Of a DNA stretch of 64,000 bases, positions 16,782-26,970 are shown piece after piece (the first letter of the stretch is position 1; each line of letters starts with the position of its first letter). Made by a program: the position numbers and the translations under genes. The DNA is from Methylobacterium oryzihabitans. Lineage in GTDB: Bacteria; Pseudomonadota; Alphaproteobacteria; Rhizobiales; Beijerinckiaceae. The notes under the pieces were generated by a model. That model worked only from the letters and a program-made list of their open reading frames with translations. It was not told the DNA's origin and did not search any database. The DNA is taken from assembly GCF_004004555.2 (NCBI RefSeq), contig NZ_SACP01000008.1, forward strand, positions 124,001-188,000, read 5' to 3'.

Positions 16782-18659
16782 TCAGCCGAGGAAGCCGATT
16801 GAGATCCACGGCACAGCGATGACCACGGCGAGGCCGACCAGCAGGGCGACGATGTAGCCGACGATGGGACGGATGCCCTCGTCCGGATGGATCCGGCTGA
16901 TCGCGCAGGCCGCGTAGTAGCCGACGCCGAAGGGCGGGGCGAACAGGCCGACGCCCATCGCCAGGATCACCACCATCGCGTAGTGCACCTCGTGCACCCC
17001 GACCTGCCTGGCGATCGGGAACAGCAGCGGGCCGAACAGCACGATCGCCGGGATGCCTTCCAGCACCGAGCCGAGGATCACGAACGCCACCGCCGACACG
17101 ATCAGGAAGCCGAGCGGGCCGCCGGGCAGGCCCTTCATCATCACGGCGAGGCTCTGCGAGAATCCGGACTGGGTGAGCGCCCAGGCCATGCCGGTCGCCG
17201 CCCCGATGATGAGCAGGATCGCCCCCGACAGCGAGGCGGTCGAGACCAGCATCGGGTAGACCCGCTTGAGGTCGAACTGGCGGTAGATCAGCAGGCCGGC
17301 GAAGATCGCGTAGACGATGCCGATGGTCGAGACCTCGGTCGCCGTCGCGACGCCCTCCACCACCGCGGCGCGGATCACGAAGGGCAGCGCCAGCGCCGGG
17401 AAGGCGATGACCAGGGCCTTGCCGATCTCGGCGCCGGTGGCGCGCTTGACGTGGCTCAGGTCCTCGTTGCGGTAGCGCCACCAGACGAGGGCGCACAGGG
17501 TGATGCCGAGCACGAGGCCCGGCAGCAGGCCGCCGGTGAACAGGGCGGTGATCGAGACGCCGGTCACCGACCCGATGGTGATGAGAACGAGGCTCGGCGG
17601 GATGGTCTCGGTCTGGGCGCCGGTGGCCGAGAGCAGCGCGACGAGGTCGCCCTCCTTGGCGCCGCGCGCCTTCATCTCGGGAAACAGCACGGGGGCCACC
17701 GCCGCCATGTCGGCGGCCTTGGAGCCCGAGATGCCCGAGACGAGGTACATCGCGCCCACCAGCACGTAGTGCAGGCCGCCGCGGACGTGGCCGAGGAGCG
17801 AGGCGAGGAAGCCGACCATCGCCTTGGCCATGCCGGTCATCTCGATCAGCAGGCCGAGGAACACGAACAGGGGCACGGCGAGCAGGATCAGGTGGCTCAT
17901 CCCCTCGTCCATCCGGCCGACCACCACCATCGACGGGGCGCGGGTGGTGAAGACGAGATACGCGAAGGTGGCGAGCCCGAACGCGAAGGCGATCGGCACG
18001 CCGGAAAAGACCAGGGCGCCGACGCCGATGACGAAGAACAGCAGCAGGTTCCAGTTGCCGAGCGTGCGCAGCACCGGCTCCAGCAGGATCAGGGCGACCG
18101 CGACCAGGGCGGCGACCACGAGCGCCGCGGCGGCGACGCGCCAGTCGCCGCTCTCCAGCAGGCGCAGGACCGAGATGACGAACATCAGCCCGAAGCCGAC
18201 CGGCAGGGCGGCGGCACGCCAGGCGTTGGTGATCTCCAGCGCCGGCGTCTGCACGAAAATCTCTTCCGCCGCGAACTCGTAGGCCGGGTGCAGCAGCAGG
18301 GTGACGAAGACCAGCCCCGCCGTGAGCGACACCGCGTCCAGGAAGGCGCGGGTCCGCGGCGAGGCGAGGCTGACCAGGGCGGTCATCCGCATGTGCTCGC
18401 CGCGGCGGTAGGCCACCACCGCGCCGAGCATCGCGAGCCAGAGGAACAGGATCGAGGCGAGTTCGTCCGACCAGACGATCGGGGCGTGGAAGACGTAGCG
18501 GCTGACCACGCCTCCCAGCAGAACCACCACCTCGGCCACCACGAGGAGCGCCGCGGGAATCTCGATCAGGCGACCCAGGAGGTCGTCCAGGGTCTTCAGC
18601 ACGGCCTGCCGGCCGGTGGCCGGCAACGGCGGCGCGTCGGTCGCGAGTTCAAGATGCAT
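16782..18659 (-). CDS. TRAP transporter, fused small and large permease subunits (DctQ-DctM)
   Basis: Membrane part of a sodium-driven tripartite ATP-independent periplasmic transporter. The 625-residue protein fuses the four-helix DctQ-like subunit (residues about 20-190, with SRYVFHAPIVWSDELASILFLWLAMLG) to the twelve-helix DctM-like subunit (about 200-625, with GVPIAFAFGLATFAYLVF, SGISGSKAADMAAVAPVLFPEM and FAPPFGVGYYAACAISRIHPDE). Start ATG at 18659. It follows the DctP gene by 31 bases and is last in the cluster. The DctM half belongs to the family taking up organic acids, sugar acids and similar anions; the substrate is not predictable from the permease alone. Confidence 0.93.
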   Translation of the reverse strand: MHLELATDAPPLPATGRQAVLKTLDDLLGRLIEIPAALLVVAEVVVLLGGVVSRYVFHAPIVWSDELASILFLWLAMLGAVVAYRRGEHMRMTALVSLASPRTRAFLDAVSLTAGLVFVTLLLHPAYEFAAEEIFVQTPALEITNAWRAAALPVGFGLMFVISVLRLLESGDWRVAAAALVVAALVAVALILLEPVLRTLGNWNLLLFFVIGVGALVFSGVPIAFAFGLATFAYLVFTTRAPSMVVVGRMDEGMSHLILLAVPLFVFLGLLIEMTGMAKAMVGFLASLLGHVRGGLHYVLVGAMYLVSGISGSKAADMAAVAPVLFPEMKARGAKEGDLVALLSATGAQTETIPPSLVLITIGSVTGVSITALFTGGLLPGLVLGITLCALVWWRYRNEDLSHVKRATGAEIGKALVIAFPALALPFVIRAAVVEGVATATEVSTIGIVYAIFAGLLIYRQFDLKRVYPMLVSTASLSGAILLIIGAATGMAWALTQSGFSQSLAVMMKGLPGGPLGFLIVSAVAFVILGSVLEGIPAIVLFGPLLFPIARQVGVHEVHYAMVVILAMGVGLFAPPFGVGYYAACAISRIHPDEGIRPIVGYIVALLVGLAVVIAVPWISIGFLG

Positions 18660-18690
18660 CGGGCTCCTCCCAGAGCGTGATCGGTTGTTG

Positions 18691-19701
18691 TCAGGCCAGC
18701 TTGCCGGAGACCGCCTCGAGCTGGTCCCAGGCGGCGTCGCCGTACTTGGCTTTCCAGTCCTTGTAGAAGCTGGTCTTGCCGAGGGCATCCCGGAACCGCT
18801 CGCGGTCGACGTCGATGAAGGTGATCCCCTTCCCCGACAGTTCGGTGCGCAGGGCGGAGCTGAGCTTGACGATGTCGGCGCGCTGGTCGTCGGCCGACCG
18901 GTCGAGTTCCTTGGTCACCAGGGCGCGCAGGTCCTCCGGCAGGCGCTGGAGCGCGCGCTTGTTGCCGAGGATCCAGTAGCCGTCCCAGACGTGGCCGGTG
19001 AGGCTGCAGCTCTTCTGCACCTCGTAGAGCCGGGTCGTCGCCGTGATGGCGAGCGGGTTCTCCTGGCCCTCGAAGATCTTGGTCTGCAGCGCCGAGTACA
19101 GCTCGTTGAAGTTCAGCGGCGCCGCGCCGGCGTCGAGCGCCTTGAACACCGAGGTCAGCATCGGCGAGGGCGGGACGCGGATCTTGAAGCCCTTCAGGTC
19201 CTCGGGGGTACGGATCTCGCGGGTCGAGGAGGTGATGTGGCGGAAGCCGTTGTCCCACACCTTCGACACGGTCTGGATCGGCGTCTTGGCGATCTGCTCG
19301 CGGACGTAGGTGCCGACGCCGCCGTCCATCGCCTTCCAGACCGCGTCGTAGTCCTTGAACGCGAAGCCGGTGTTGGGCAGGGCGGCGACCGGCACGAAGG
19401 TCGAGAGGATCGAGGTCGAGAGGTTGAAGAACTCGACGCTGCCGTTGCGGACCTGCGACAGCAGGTCGGTGTCGGAGCCGAGCTGGTTGGCCGGAAACAG
19501 CTTGATGTCGAGGCGGCCGCCCGAGGCCTCGCGGATGCGGTCGAGCGCCTCCTGGGCCCGGATGTTGACCGGGTGGGTCGGATCCTGGCCGGTGGCGAGC
19601 TTGTAGTCGAACTCGGCGGCGTCGGCCCGGCGGGTGAGGATGCCGAACAGCGGCATGGCGGCGGCGCCGGCCAGCAGGCTGCGGCGGGTGAACTGGCTCA
19701 T
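18691..19701 (-). CDS. TRAP transporter substrate-binding protein (DctP family)
   Basis: Periplasmic solute receptor, 336 residues. The N-terminal signal MSQFTRRSLLAGAAAMPLFG has a twin arginine followed by a hydrophobic stretch and cleavage near ADA-AE, which suggests Tat export. The mature part has the DctP pattern HPVNIRAQEALDRIREASGGRL, LLSQVRNGSVEFF and the hinge stretch FKIRVPPSPMLTSVFKALDAGAAPLNFNELYSALQTKIFEGQENP (landmarks only). The central arginine that binds substrate carboxylates in most DctP proteins is likely the R of KIRVPP. Gene order places it with sugar-acid-type catabolic enzymes upstream, so a carboxylated polyol or sugar acid is a reasonable guess at the ligand. Confidence 0.93.
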   Translation of the reverse strand: MSQFTRRSLLAGAAAMPLFGILTRRADAAEFDYKLATGQDPTHPVNIRAQEALDRIREASGGRLDIKLFPANQLGSDTDLLSQVRNGSVEFFNLSTSILSTFVPVAALPNTGFAFKDYDAVWKAMDGGVGTYVREQIAKTPIQTVSKVWDNGFRHITSSTREIRTPEDLKGFKIRVPPSPMLTSVFKALDAGAAPLNFNELYSALQTKIFEGQENPLAITATTRLYEVQKSCSLTGHVWDGYWILGNKRALQRLPEDLRALVTKELDRSADDQRADIVKLSSALRTELSGKGITFIDVDRERFRDALGKTSFYKDWKAKYGDAAWDQLEAVSGKLA

Positions 19702-19792
19702 GGACGTGCTCCCTGGGATGTCGTTGGGTCTTGATGGCGCCCCGGCGGGGCCGCTCCGCCGCAGGGTCTTCCCCGCGGCGGGACGTCGGCCC

Positions 19793-20680
19793 TCAATCGC
19801 CGTTGAGCAGGCGATAGGCGCGAATCACCTGGCTGTCGTCGGCGGCGCCGTCGCCGCGGCCGGAGGTCGACAGGAAAAGCTGGTGGGCGAGCGCCGCCAG
19901 CGGCAGGGCCGCCTTCTGGTCGCGTCCGGCCTCCAGCACGATGCCGAGATCCTTGACGAAGATGTCGACGGCGCTCGTCACCCGCGGCTCGGCCTCGAGC
20001 ATCCGCGGTCCGCGATCCTTGAGCATCCAGCTCGACGCCGAGGAGCCGGACAGGATCTCCAGCACCACGCCGAGATCGACGCCGACCCGGGCGGCGAGGG
20101 ACAGGGCCTCGGCGCAGGCGGCGATGTGGACGCCGCACAGGAGCTGGTTGACCGCCTTGACGGTCGCTCCCTGCCCCGCCTTCGTGCCGACCACGAACAC
20201 CTTGTCGCCGAGCGCGTCGAGGACCGGGCGCACCCGCGCCAGCACCTCGGCGGGCGCCGCCGCCATGATGGTCAGCGTCGCGGCCTCCGCCCCGACGACC
20301 CCGCCGGAGACCGGGGCGTCGACGAAGCGGCGCCCGCCCGCCTCGACGCGGGCGGCGAGGCCCGCCACCGCGTCCGGCGGGCAGGTCGCCATCAGGATCA
20401 CGGTGGCGTCCGGCGCGAGCGCGGCGAGCGCGCCCTCGCCGAACAGGGCGGCCTCGGCCTGGGCGGCGTTGACCACCATCAGGATCAGGACGTCGGCGCC
20501 TTCCGCCGCCGCCGCGACCGTGCTGGCGGCGGTGCCGCCGCGGCCGGCCGCCGCCTCGAAGGCGGCCCGTCCCTCGGGCCGCACGTCGTAGCCGCGGACC
20601 GGGAAGCCGCTTCGCACGAGGTTGCGCGCCATCGGCACGCCCATCGAGCCGAGGCCCGCGAAGGCGACGCTCAGAGCCAC
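19793..20680 (-). CDS. NAD(P)-dependent beta-hydroxyacid dehydrogenase, L-threonate dehydrogenase (LtnD/YgbJ)-like
   Basis: A 295-residue 3-hydroxyisobutyrate-dehydrogenase family enzyme. The Rossmann motif is GLGSMGVPMARNLVRSGF. VVNAAQAEAALFG, DAPVSGGVVGAEAATLTIMA, GQGATVKAVNQLLCGVHIAA and SAVDIFVKDLGIV match the LtnD/YgbJ subgroup of L-threonate dehydrogenases more closely than the valine-pathway enzyme. The conserved lysine (VKAVNQ) is present. Start GTG at 20680 overlaps the end of the transketolase C-subunit gene by ten bases, indicating coupled translation. It probably oxidises a C4 or related sugar acid. No LtnK kinase or OtnC aldolase is adjacent, so the usual threonate route is not complete here. 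Confidence 0.85.
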   Translation of the reverse strand: MALSVAFAGLGSMGVPMARNLVRSGFPVRGYDVRPEGRAAFEAAAGRGGTAASTVAAAAEGADVLILMVVNAAQAEAALFGEGALAALAPDATVILMATCPPDAVAGLAARVEAGGRRFVDAPVSGGVVGAEAATLTIMAAAPAEVLARVRPVLDALGDKVFVVGTKAGQGATVKAVNQLLCGVHIAACAEALSLAARVGVDLGVVLEILSGSSASSWMLKDRGPRMLEAEPRVTSAVDIFVKDLGIVLEAGRDQKAALPLAALAHQLFLSTSGRGDGAADDSQVIRAYRLLNGD

Positions 20681-21702
20681 TCGCGGATCCTCCGCGCCAC
20701 CGCGTCGGTCGAGATGCCGTAGCGGTCGTGAAGGGTCGGCAGCGCGCCGGCGTCGAGGAACTCGTCCGGCAGGCCGATCTGGCGGAAGCCGGGCGGGATG
20801 GTGCCCGAGCGCAGCAGCAGCCCGGCCACCGCCTCGCCGAGGCCGCCGATCACCGTGTGGTTCTCGGCCACCACCACGAGCCGGCCGCCCTTGGCCACCT
20901 CGCGCAGGATCGTCGCCTCGTCGAGGGGCTTGATCGTCGGCACGTGCAGCACCGCGACGTCGACCCTGTCGTCGGCGAGCTTCTGGGCGGCCTCGAGCGC
21001 CCGCATGGTCATCAGGCCCGACGAGATGATGAGCACGTCGTTGCCGTCGCGGATGGTCTTGGCCTTGCCGAGCTCGAACGTGTAGCCGTACTCGTCGAGG
21101 ATCAGCGGGACGTTGCCGCGCAGCAGGCGCAGGTAGACCGGGCCCTGATGCGCCGCCATGGCGGGCACGACCTGCTCGATCTCGTGGGCGTCGCACGGGT
21201 CGATGATGGTCAGGTTCGGCATGCCGCGGAAGATCGCGACGTCCTCGGTCGCCTGGTGGCTCGGGCCGTAGCCTGTGGTCAGGCCCGGCAGGGCGCAGGC
21301 GATCTTGACGTTCAGGTTCTCCTCGGCGATCGCGAGGCAGATGAAGTCGTAGGCGCGCCGCGCCGCGAACACCGCGTAGGTCGTCGCGAAGGGCATGAAG
21401 CCCTCCCGCGCCATGCCGGCCGCCGCGCTGATGAGCAGCTGCTCGGCCATGCCCATCTGGTAGAAGCGGTCGGGATGCGCCTTCGCGAAGATGTGCAGGT
21501 CGGTGTACTTGCTGAGATCCGCGCTCAGCCCGACGATCTCGGGGCGCTCCTCGGCGAGCTTCGCCAGGGCGTGCCCGAACGGGGCCGCTACGGTGCGCTG
21601 CCCTTCGGCGGCGAGCGAGGCGATCATCGCCGAGGTCTTCAGGCGCGGACCGTCGCTCGCCTGCCCGAGATGCGCGGGCCGTTCGTACTTCGAGCGCCTC
21701 AT
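20671..21702 (-). CDS. transketolase-like protein, C-terminal (pyrimidine-binding) subunit
   Basis: Second half of a split transketolase, 343 residues, containing the Pyr and C-terminal domains: LAEERPEIVGLSADLSKYTDLHIFAK, FYQMGMAEQLLISAAAGMAREGFMPFATTYAVF (with the ThDP-activating glutamate of MAEQ), GLTTGYGPSHQATEDVAIFRGMP and a C domain starting DVLIISSGLMTMRALEAAQKL. Its ATG overlaps the stop of the N-subunit gene by one base (TGATG). Split enzymes of this group have been assigned to housekeeping roles and to dedicated sugar catabolism, for example apulose-4-phosphate and sulfosugar transketolases. The precise substrate is unknown; the TRAP and dehydrogenase neighbours point to catabolism. 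Confidence 0.92.
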   Translation of the reverse strand: MRRSKYERPAHLGQASDGPRLKTSAMIASLAAEGQRTVAAPFGHALAKLAEERPEIVGLSADLSKYTDLHIFAKAHPDRFYQMGMAEQLLISAAAGMAREGFMPFATTYAVFAARRAYDFICLAIAEENLNVKIACALPGLTTGYGPSHQATEDVAIFRGMPNLTIIDPCDAHEIEQVVPAMAAHQGPVYLRLLRGNVPLILDEYGYTFELGKAKTIRDGNDVLIISSGLMTMRALEAAQKLADDRVDVAVLHVPTIKPLDEATILREVAKGGRLVVVAENHTVIGGLGEAVAGLLLRSGTIPPGFRQIGLPDEFLDAGALPTLHDRYGISTDAVARRIREWL

Positions 21703-22577
21703 CACGCCCTCCCCTCGGTGCTGCGGTAGCCCTGTTCGAGGACGTCCAGGGCCTTCGTCCACTCGTCGGCCTCGACGCGCAGGAAGTGATTGCGCTCGCG
21801 CTCCTCGAGGAACGGCACGCCCTTGCCCATGCGGGTGTCGCAGATAACGATGCGGGGCTTCCTGCCCTCGTAGCTGCGGGCGGCGTCGAACGCCTTCACC
21901 ACCGCGTCGAGGTCGTTGCCGTCGACCCGCTGGACGAACCAGTTGAACGCCTCGAATTTCGGCGCCAGCGGCTCGAAGTTGAGGACCCCGGTCGAGGGGC
22001 CGTCGGCCTGCATGCCGTTGACGTCGACGATGCCGATGAGGTTGTCGAGGCCGTAGGAGCCGGCCGACATCGCCGCCTCCCAGGTCGAGCCCTCGTCGAG
22101 TTCGCCGTCGGAGAACAGGTTGTAGACGAACGCCTTGGAGTTCTTGCGCTTGAGCCCCAGCGCGAAGCCGACCGCGAGCCCGAGGCCGTGGCCGAGGGAG
22201 CCGCCGGTGATCTCCATGCCGGGGGTGTAGGCGGCCATGCCGGACATCGGCAGGCGGCTGTCGTCGCCGCCATAGGTCTCCAGCTCGTCCTCCGGGACGA
22301 TGCCGGCCTCGATCAGGGCGGCATAGAGCGCGATGGCGTAGTGGCCGATCGAGAGCAGGAAGCGGTCGCGGCCCTCCCATTCGGGGTCGTTCGGCCGATA
22401 GGTCATGGCGTGGAAGTACGACACCGCCAGCACGTCGGCGATGCCGAGCGCCTGGGCGATGTAGCCCTGGCCCTGGACCTCGCCCATGCGCAGGGCATGG
22501 CGGCGGATGCGGTAGGCGCGCTCGGCGAGCGAGACGTTCGAGCGGTCGTGCGGAGAGGCGGCCGGTTCCGGCTGCAT
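21702..22577 (-). CDS. transketolase-like protein, N-terminal (PP-binding) subunit
   Basis: First half of a split transketolase, 291 residues. It binds the diphosphate of ThDP: MEITGGSLGHGLGLAVGFALG and the motif SDGELDEGSTWEAAMSAGSYGLDNLIGIVDVNGMQ (family GDG...N pattern) are clear, as is the substrate-side LLSIGHYAIALYAAL. It is coupled to the C-subunit gene by a one-base overlap, so a heterotetramer is expected. The gap to the upstream SDR gene is 63 bases, consistent with one operon. The complete tkt at 14.5 kb means this pair is not needed for the pentose phosphate pathway. Confidence 0.93.
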   Translation of the reverse strand: MQPEPAASPHDRSNVSLAERAYRIRRHALRMGEVQGQGYIAQALGIADVLAVSYFHAMTYRPNDPEWEGRDRFLLSIGHYAIALYAALIEAGIVPEDELETYGGDDSRLPMSGMAAYTPGMEITGGSLGHGLGLAVGFALGLKRKNSKAFVYNLFSDGELDEGSTWEAAMSAGSYGLDNLIGIVDVNGMQADGPSTGVLNFEPLAPKFEAFNWFVQRVDGNDLDAVVKAFDAARSYEGRKPRIVICDTRMGKGVPFLEERERNHFLRVEADEWTKALDVLEQGYRSTEGRA

Positions 22578-22640
22578 GGTGTCCTCCCGGGTTGTCTGGG
22601 TGATTCTGGGAGGCGCGCCGCGCGGCGCGCCCGGCGGGGG

Positions 22641-23390
22641 TCAGTGGATCAGCATGCCGCCGTTGACGTCGATCACCGCACCGGTGGTGTAGGACGACAG
22701 GTCGGAAGCGAGGAACAGGCACGCCTTGGCGACGTCGTCGGCGACGCCGAGGCGGGCGAGCGGGATGCCCTTGATGATGTCGGCCTTCAGCTCGTCGGTG
22801 AGCTTGCCGCCGGTGATGTCGGTCTGGATCAGGCCGGGCGTCACCGAGTTGGCGCGGATGCCGTCGGGGCCGAGTTCGCGCGCCATCGCCTTGCACAGGC
22901 CGAGCACGCCGCCCTTGGCCGCGCTGTAGTGCGGACCGCCGAAGATGCCGCCGCCGCGCTGGGCCGAGACCGACGACATGCAGACGATCGAGCCGGATCG
23001 CTGCTGGCGCATCTGCGGGATCACCGCCTGCGACATGTACAGGGTGCCGCGCAGGTTCACGTCGGTCACCGCGTCGTAGTTCTCCGGCGCGATGTCCATG
23101 ATCTTGAGCGGCTGGGTGATGCCGGCGTTGTTGATCAGCACGTCGATGCGGCCGAGGCGCGAGACGATCTCGTCGGCGGCGGCGAGGCAGGCGGCCTTGT
23201 CGGTGACGTTGCAGGCCAGCCCGAGATGGCCGGGGCCGAGGTCGCGGGCGGCCTCTTCGGCCTGACCGGCGTCGAGGTCGAGGATCACCACCTTGCCGCC
23301 GTGCTCGGCGAACAGGCGGGCGGTGGCCCGGCCGATCCCGCGAAGGGACGCCGCACCGGTGATGACGCAGACCTTGTCGGACAGAAGCAT
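22641..23390 (-). CDS. SDR family NAD(P)-dependent oxidoreductase
   Basis: Classical short-chain dehydrogenase, 249 residues. The cofactor motif is TGAASLRGIGRATARLF (a variant with extra residues between the first and second glycine), followed by NNAG (INNAGITQPLKIMD), the active-site Ser (MSSVSAQRGGG), and YSAAKGG with the catalytic Tyr-x3-Lys. DVNGGMLIH ends the protein. Start ATG at 23390 with a strong GGAGGTT ribosome binding site six bases before it. It is the first enzyme gene of the cluster. A polyol or sugar-acid dehydrogenase role, making a ketose for the transketolase, is inferred from context. Confidence 0.93.
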   Translation of the reverse strand: MLLSDKVCVITGAASLRGIGRATARLFAEHGGKVVILDLDAGQAEEAARDLGPGHLGLACNVTDKAACLAAADEIVSRLGRIDVLINNAGITQPLKIMDIAPENYDAVTDVNLRGTLYMSQAVIPQMRQQRSGSIVCMSSVSAQRGGGIFGGPHYSAAKGGVLGLCKAMARELGPDGIRANSVTPGLIQTDITGGKLTDELKADIIKGIPLARLGVADDVAKACLFLASDLSSYTTGAVIDVNGGMLIH

Positions 23391-23567
23391 GACAACCTCC
23401 CTGTCGCCCGTTCGGGCGAGGATCCTTGATCGCGGGAGGCGGTGGGCCACGCACGGCGCGGCCGTCGCCGGCAGGAGGCTCGTCCTGCCGTCACCCTCCG
23501 GCCTTGGCGGCCGGGCGCTTCCTCTCGCTTTCGTTGGGGGCACCCTGCCATCCGGCCCCTCAGGGAA

Positions 23568-23606
23568 CAAACGCGATGTTTGCACGGGGGTGATGAATCG
23601 GATTCA
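23568..23606. promoter_or_regulatory. two palindromes upstream of the SDR-transketolase-TRAP operon
   Basis: CAAAC-GCGAT-GTTTG (23568-23582) and the perfect palindrome TGAATC-G-GATTCA (23594-23606) lie 180-215 bases before the SDR start and directly after the LysR gene's stop. The second is exactly T-N11-A, the core pattern of LysR binding sites. The LysR-type regulator encoded next door is the natural candidate to bind it. No clear promoter hexamers could be assigned. Confidence 0.5.
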
Positions 23607-23630
23607 CGTCGCGGGCGGCTTCACCGGGGA

Positions 23631-24527
23631 TCAGAGGTCCGGGAGGTTGAGTTCGATTCGCAGCTCCCCCGCCAGCCACTCGGCGAACAGCCGCAGCGGC
23701 GCCCGCCGCCGGGTCGCGGCCGGGAAGACGAGGTGGTGGCCGACATAGGTCACGTCCTGCGACCGGCCGGCGAGCGGCGCGACGAGGCGGCCGCTGGCGA
23801 TCTCGGCCTCGGCGAGCAGGGTCGATTCGAGGGCGACGCCGAGGCCGTTGGCGGCGGCCGCGATGGCGAGGAAGCTGCGGTCGAACCGCACCCCCTGCGG
23901 GCGCGGCGGCGGCAGGTCGTTGCGGGCGAACCAGAGCGGCCAGCGCACCTGCTTGTTGTCGCTCTGGATCAAAACATGGTCGGCGAGGTCGGCGGCCCGG
24001 CGGATCCGCGCCGCCCGCTCGGGGTCGCAGAGCGGCGTCACCGTCTCGGTGACCAGCGGCAGGACGACGAGTCCCTGCCCCCGCGGCGGCCCGTAGACGA
24101 TGTCGGCGTCGAACTCGTCGGTGGTGAAGCGGGCATAGTCCATGCCGGCGGCGAGCCGCACCTCGAAGCCCGGATGGTCGGCGAGGAAGCGGGCGAGCCG
24201 CGGGGTCAGCCACTGGGCGGCGAAGCTCGGGGCGCAGTGCAGCCGCAGCAGTTGCGAGCCGCGGGCCGCCACGAGGTCGAGCCCGCGATGCAGTTCCTCG
24301 AAGGCGCGCCCGACATGCTCCAGCAGCGCCTCGCCGGCCGGCGTGAGGGCGACGCCGTGGCCGCCGCGCTCGAACAGCGCGACGCCGAGGGCGTCCTCCA
24401 TCTTGCGGATCGCGTGGCTGACCGCGCTCGCCGTGAGGTTCAGCTCGACGGCCGCCGCCTTGAACGAGCGCCGCCGGGCGGCCGCCTCGAACGAGCGCAC
24501 CGCGGAGAGGGGCACCGGCAGGGACAT
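23631..24527 (-). CDS. LysR family transcriptional regulator (GcvA-like)
   Basis: A 298-residue regulator with the N-terminal winged helix-turn-helix (residues about 6-65: LSAVRSFEAAARRRSFKAAAVELNLTASAVSHAIRKME) and a substrate-binding-like effector domain from about residue 95. The DNA-binding half resembles the GcvA/AmpR type. Start ATG at 24527. It lies upstream of, and in the same direction as, the SDR-transketolase-dehydrogenase-TRAP genes, with a 240-base gap holding two palindromes. It is the likely activator of that operon; the inducer is unknown. Confidence 0.92.
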   Translation of the reverse strand: MSLPVPLSAVRSFEAAARRRSFKAAAVELNLTASAVSHAIRKMEDALGVALFERGGHGVALTPAGEALLEHVGRAFEELHRGLDLVAARGSQLLRLHCAPSFAAQWLTPRLARFLADHPGFEVRLAAGMDYARFTTDEFDADIVYGPPRGQGLVVLPLVTETVTPLCDPERAARIRRAADLADHVLIQSDNKQVRWPLWFARNDLPPPRPQGVRFDRSFLAIAAAANGLGVALESTLLAEAEIASGRLVAPLAGRSQDVTYVGHHLVFPAATRRRAPLRLFAEWLAGELRIELNLPDL

Positions 24528-24572
24528 GCCGTAAGGAATGCACGGGCCCGGGGGCGGTTGGCAATCCGGGCG

Positions 24573-24619
24573 GGACCCCTCACCAGGGCAATCGGGTTCG
24601 CCCGATTGCCCTGGACCCC

Positions 24620-24623
<4 letters not shown>
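24573..24623. repeat. hairpin with UUCG loop flanked by 11-base direct repeats
   Basis: CCAGGGCAATCGGG (24583-24596) and its exact complement (24601-24614) form a 14-base stem around TTCG. The hairpin is bracketed by the direct repeat GGACCCCTCAC at 24573-24583 and 24613-24623; the second copy contains the stop codon of the ABC transporter gene. No T tract follows on either strand, so it is not a standard terminator. The arrangement looks like a small insertion with target duplication. Confidence 0.75.
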
Positions 24624-26464
<1,841 letters not shown>

Positions 26465-26598
26465 GTGGGCGGTGGGATCCGTGTACGCTTGTTCGTGGTC
26501 GCGAGGTGGGGTATAGGCCCCCGCTCATCCGATTACGCGCGATCAATGGCCGCGGCCCGGCGGTACGCTGTCGGACGGGTCGCATCAAGGAATTCGTC

Positions 26599-26850
26599 AT
26601 GGCAAAGAACGCTGCCGCCAAGAAGGCGACGGAGCACCCCGACTACCACTTCATCAAGGTGGTGATGACCGACGGCACCGAGTACGTCACCCGGTCGACC
26701 TACGGCAAGGAGGGCGACACCCTCAACCTCGACATCGACCCCAACACCCACCCGGCCTGGACCGGCGGCGAGCAGAAGCTGATGGATCGCGGCGGCCGCG
26801 TGTCTCGCTTCAACTCGCGCTTCGGCGCCCTCTCGTTCGGCAAGAAGTGA
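26599..26850 (+). CDS. rpmE: 50S ribosomal protein L31
   Basis: Component of the large ribosomal subunit, 83 residues. The sequence [20 protein letters not shown] and [20 protein letters not shown]...[13 protein letters not shown] is typical of alphaproteobacterial L31. It lacks the CxxC zinc cysteines, so it is the zinc-independent form. A downstream 16-base perfect hairpin (26887-26927) ends the transcript. The ATG at 26599 is chosen because the open frame upstream runs through the divergent promoter region. Confidence 0.96.
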   Translation: MAKNAAAKKATEHPDYHFIKVVMTDGTEYVTRSTYGKEGDTLNLDIDPNTHPAWTGGEQKLMDRGGRVSRFNSRFGALSFGKK

Positions 26851-26886
26851 GACCCGGGCGCCCTCGGGGCGCCGGTTCTCCGACGA

Positions 26887-26927
26887 CGCGAAAAAGCCCC
26901 GGCCGCGAGGTCCGGGGCTTTTTCGCG
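26887..26927. terminator. bidirectional intrinsic terminator between rpmE and the DUF1465 gene
   Basis: CGCGAAAAAGCCCCGG (26887-26902) pairs perfectly with CCGGGGCTTTTTCGCG (26912-26927) around a nine-base loop. Each strand ends with a T5 run inside the stem, so it can stop both converging transcripts. Confidence 0.93.
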
Positions 26928-26970
26928 TGCGCCATCTGGTGCCGGACGCTCACGCCATCCGGCCGGATGC

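Noticed and set aside
14459-16822. A 787-codon plus-strand open frame over tkt
   Set aside because: It lies opposite the well-supported transketolase gene and has no recognisable domain; long antisense frames are expected in DNA of this base composition.
26465-26598. Longer L31 protein starting at 26506
   Set aside because: The upstream codons cover the promoter region, and ribosomal protein L31 of normal length begins at 26599.
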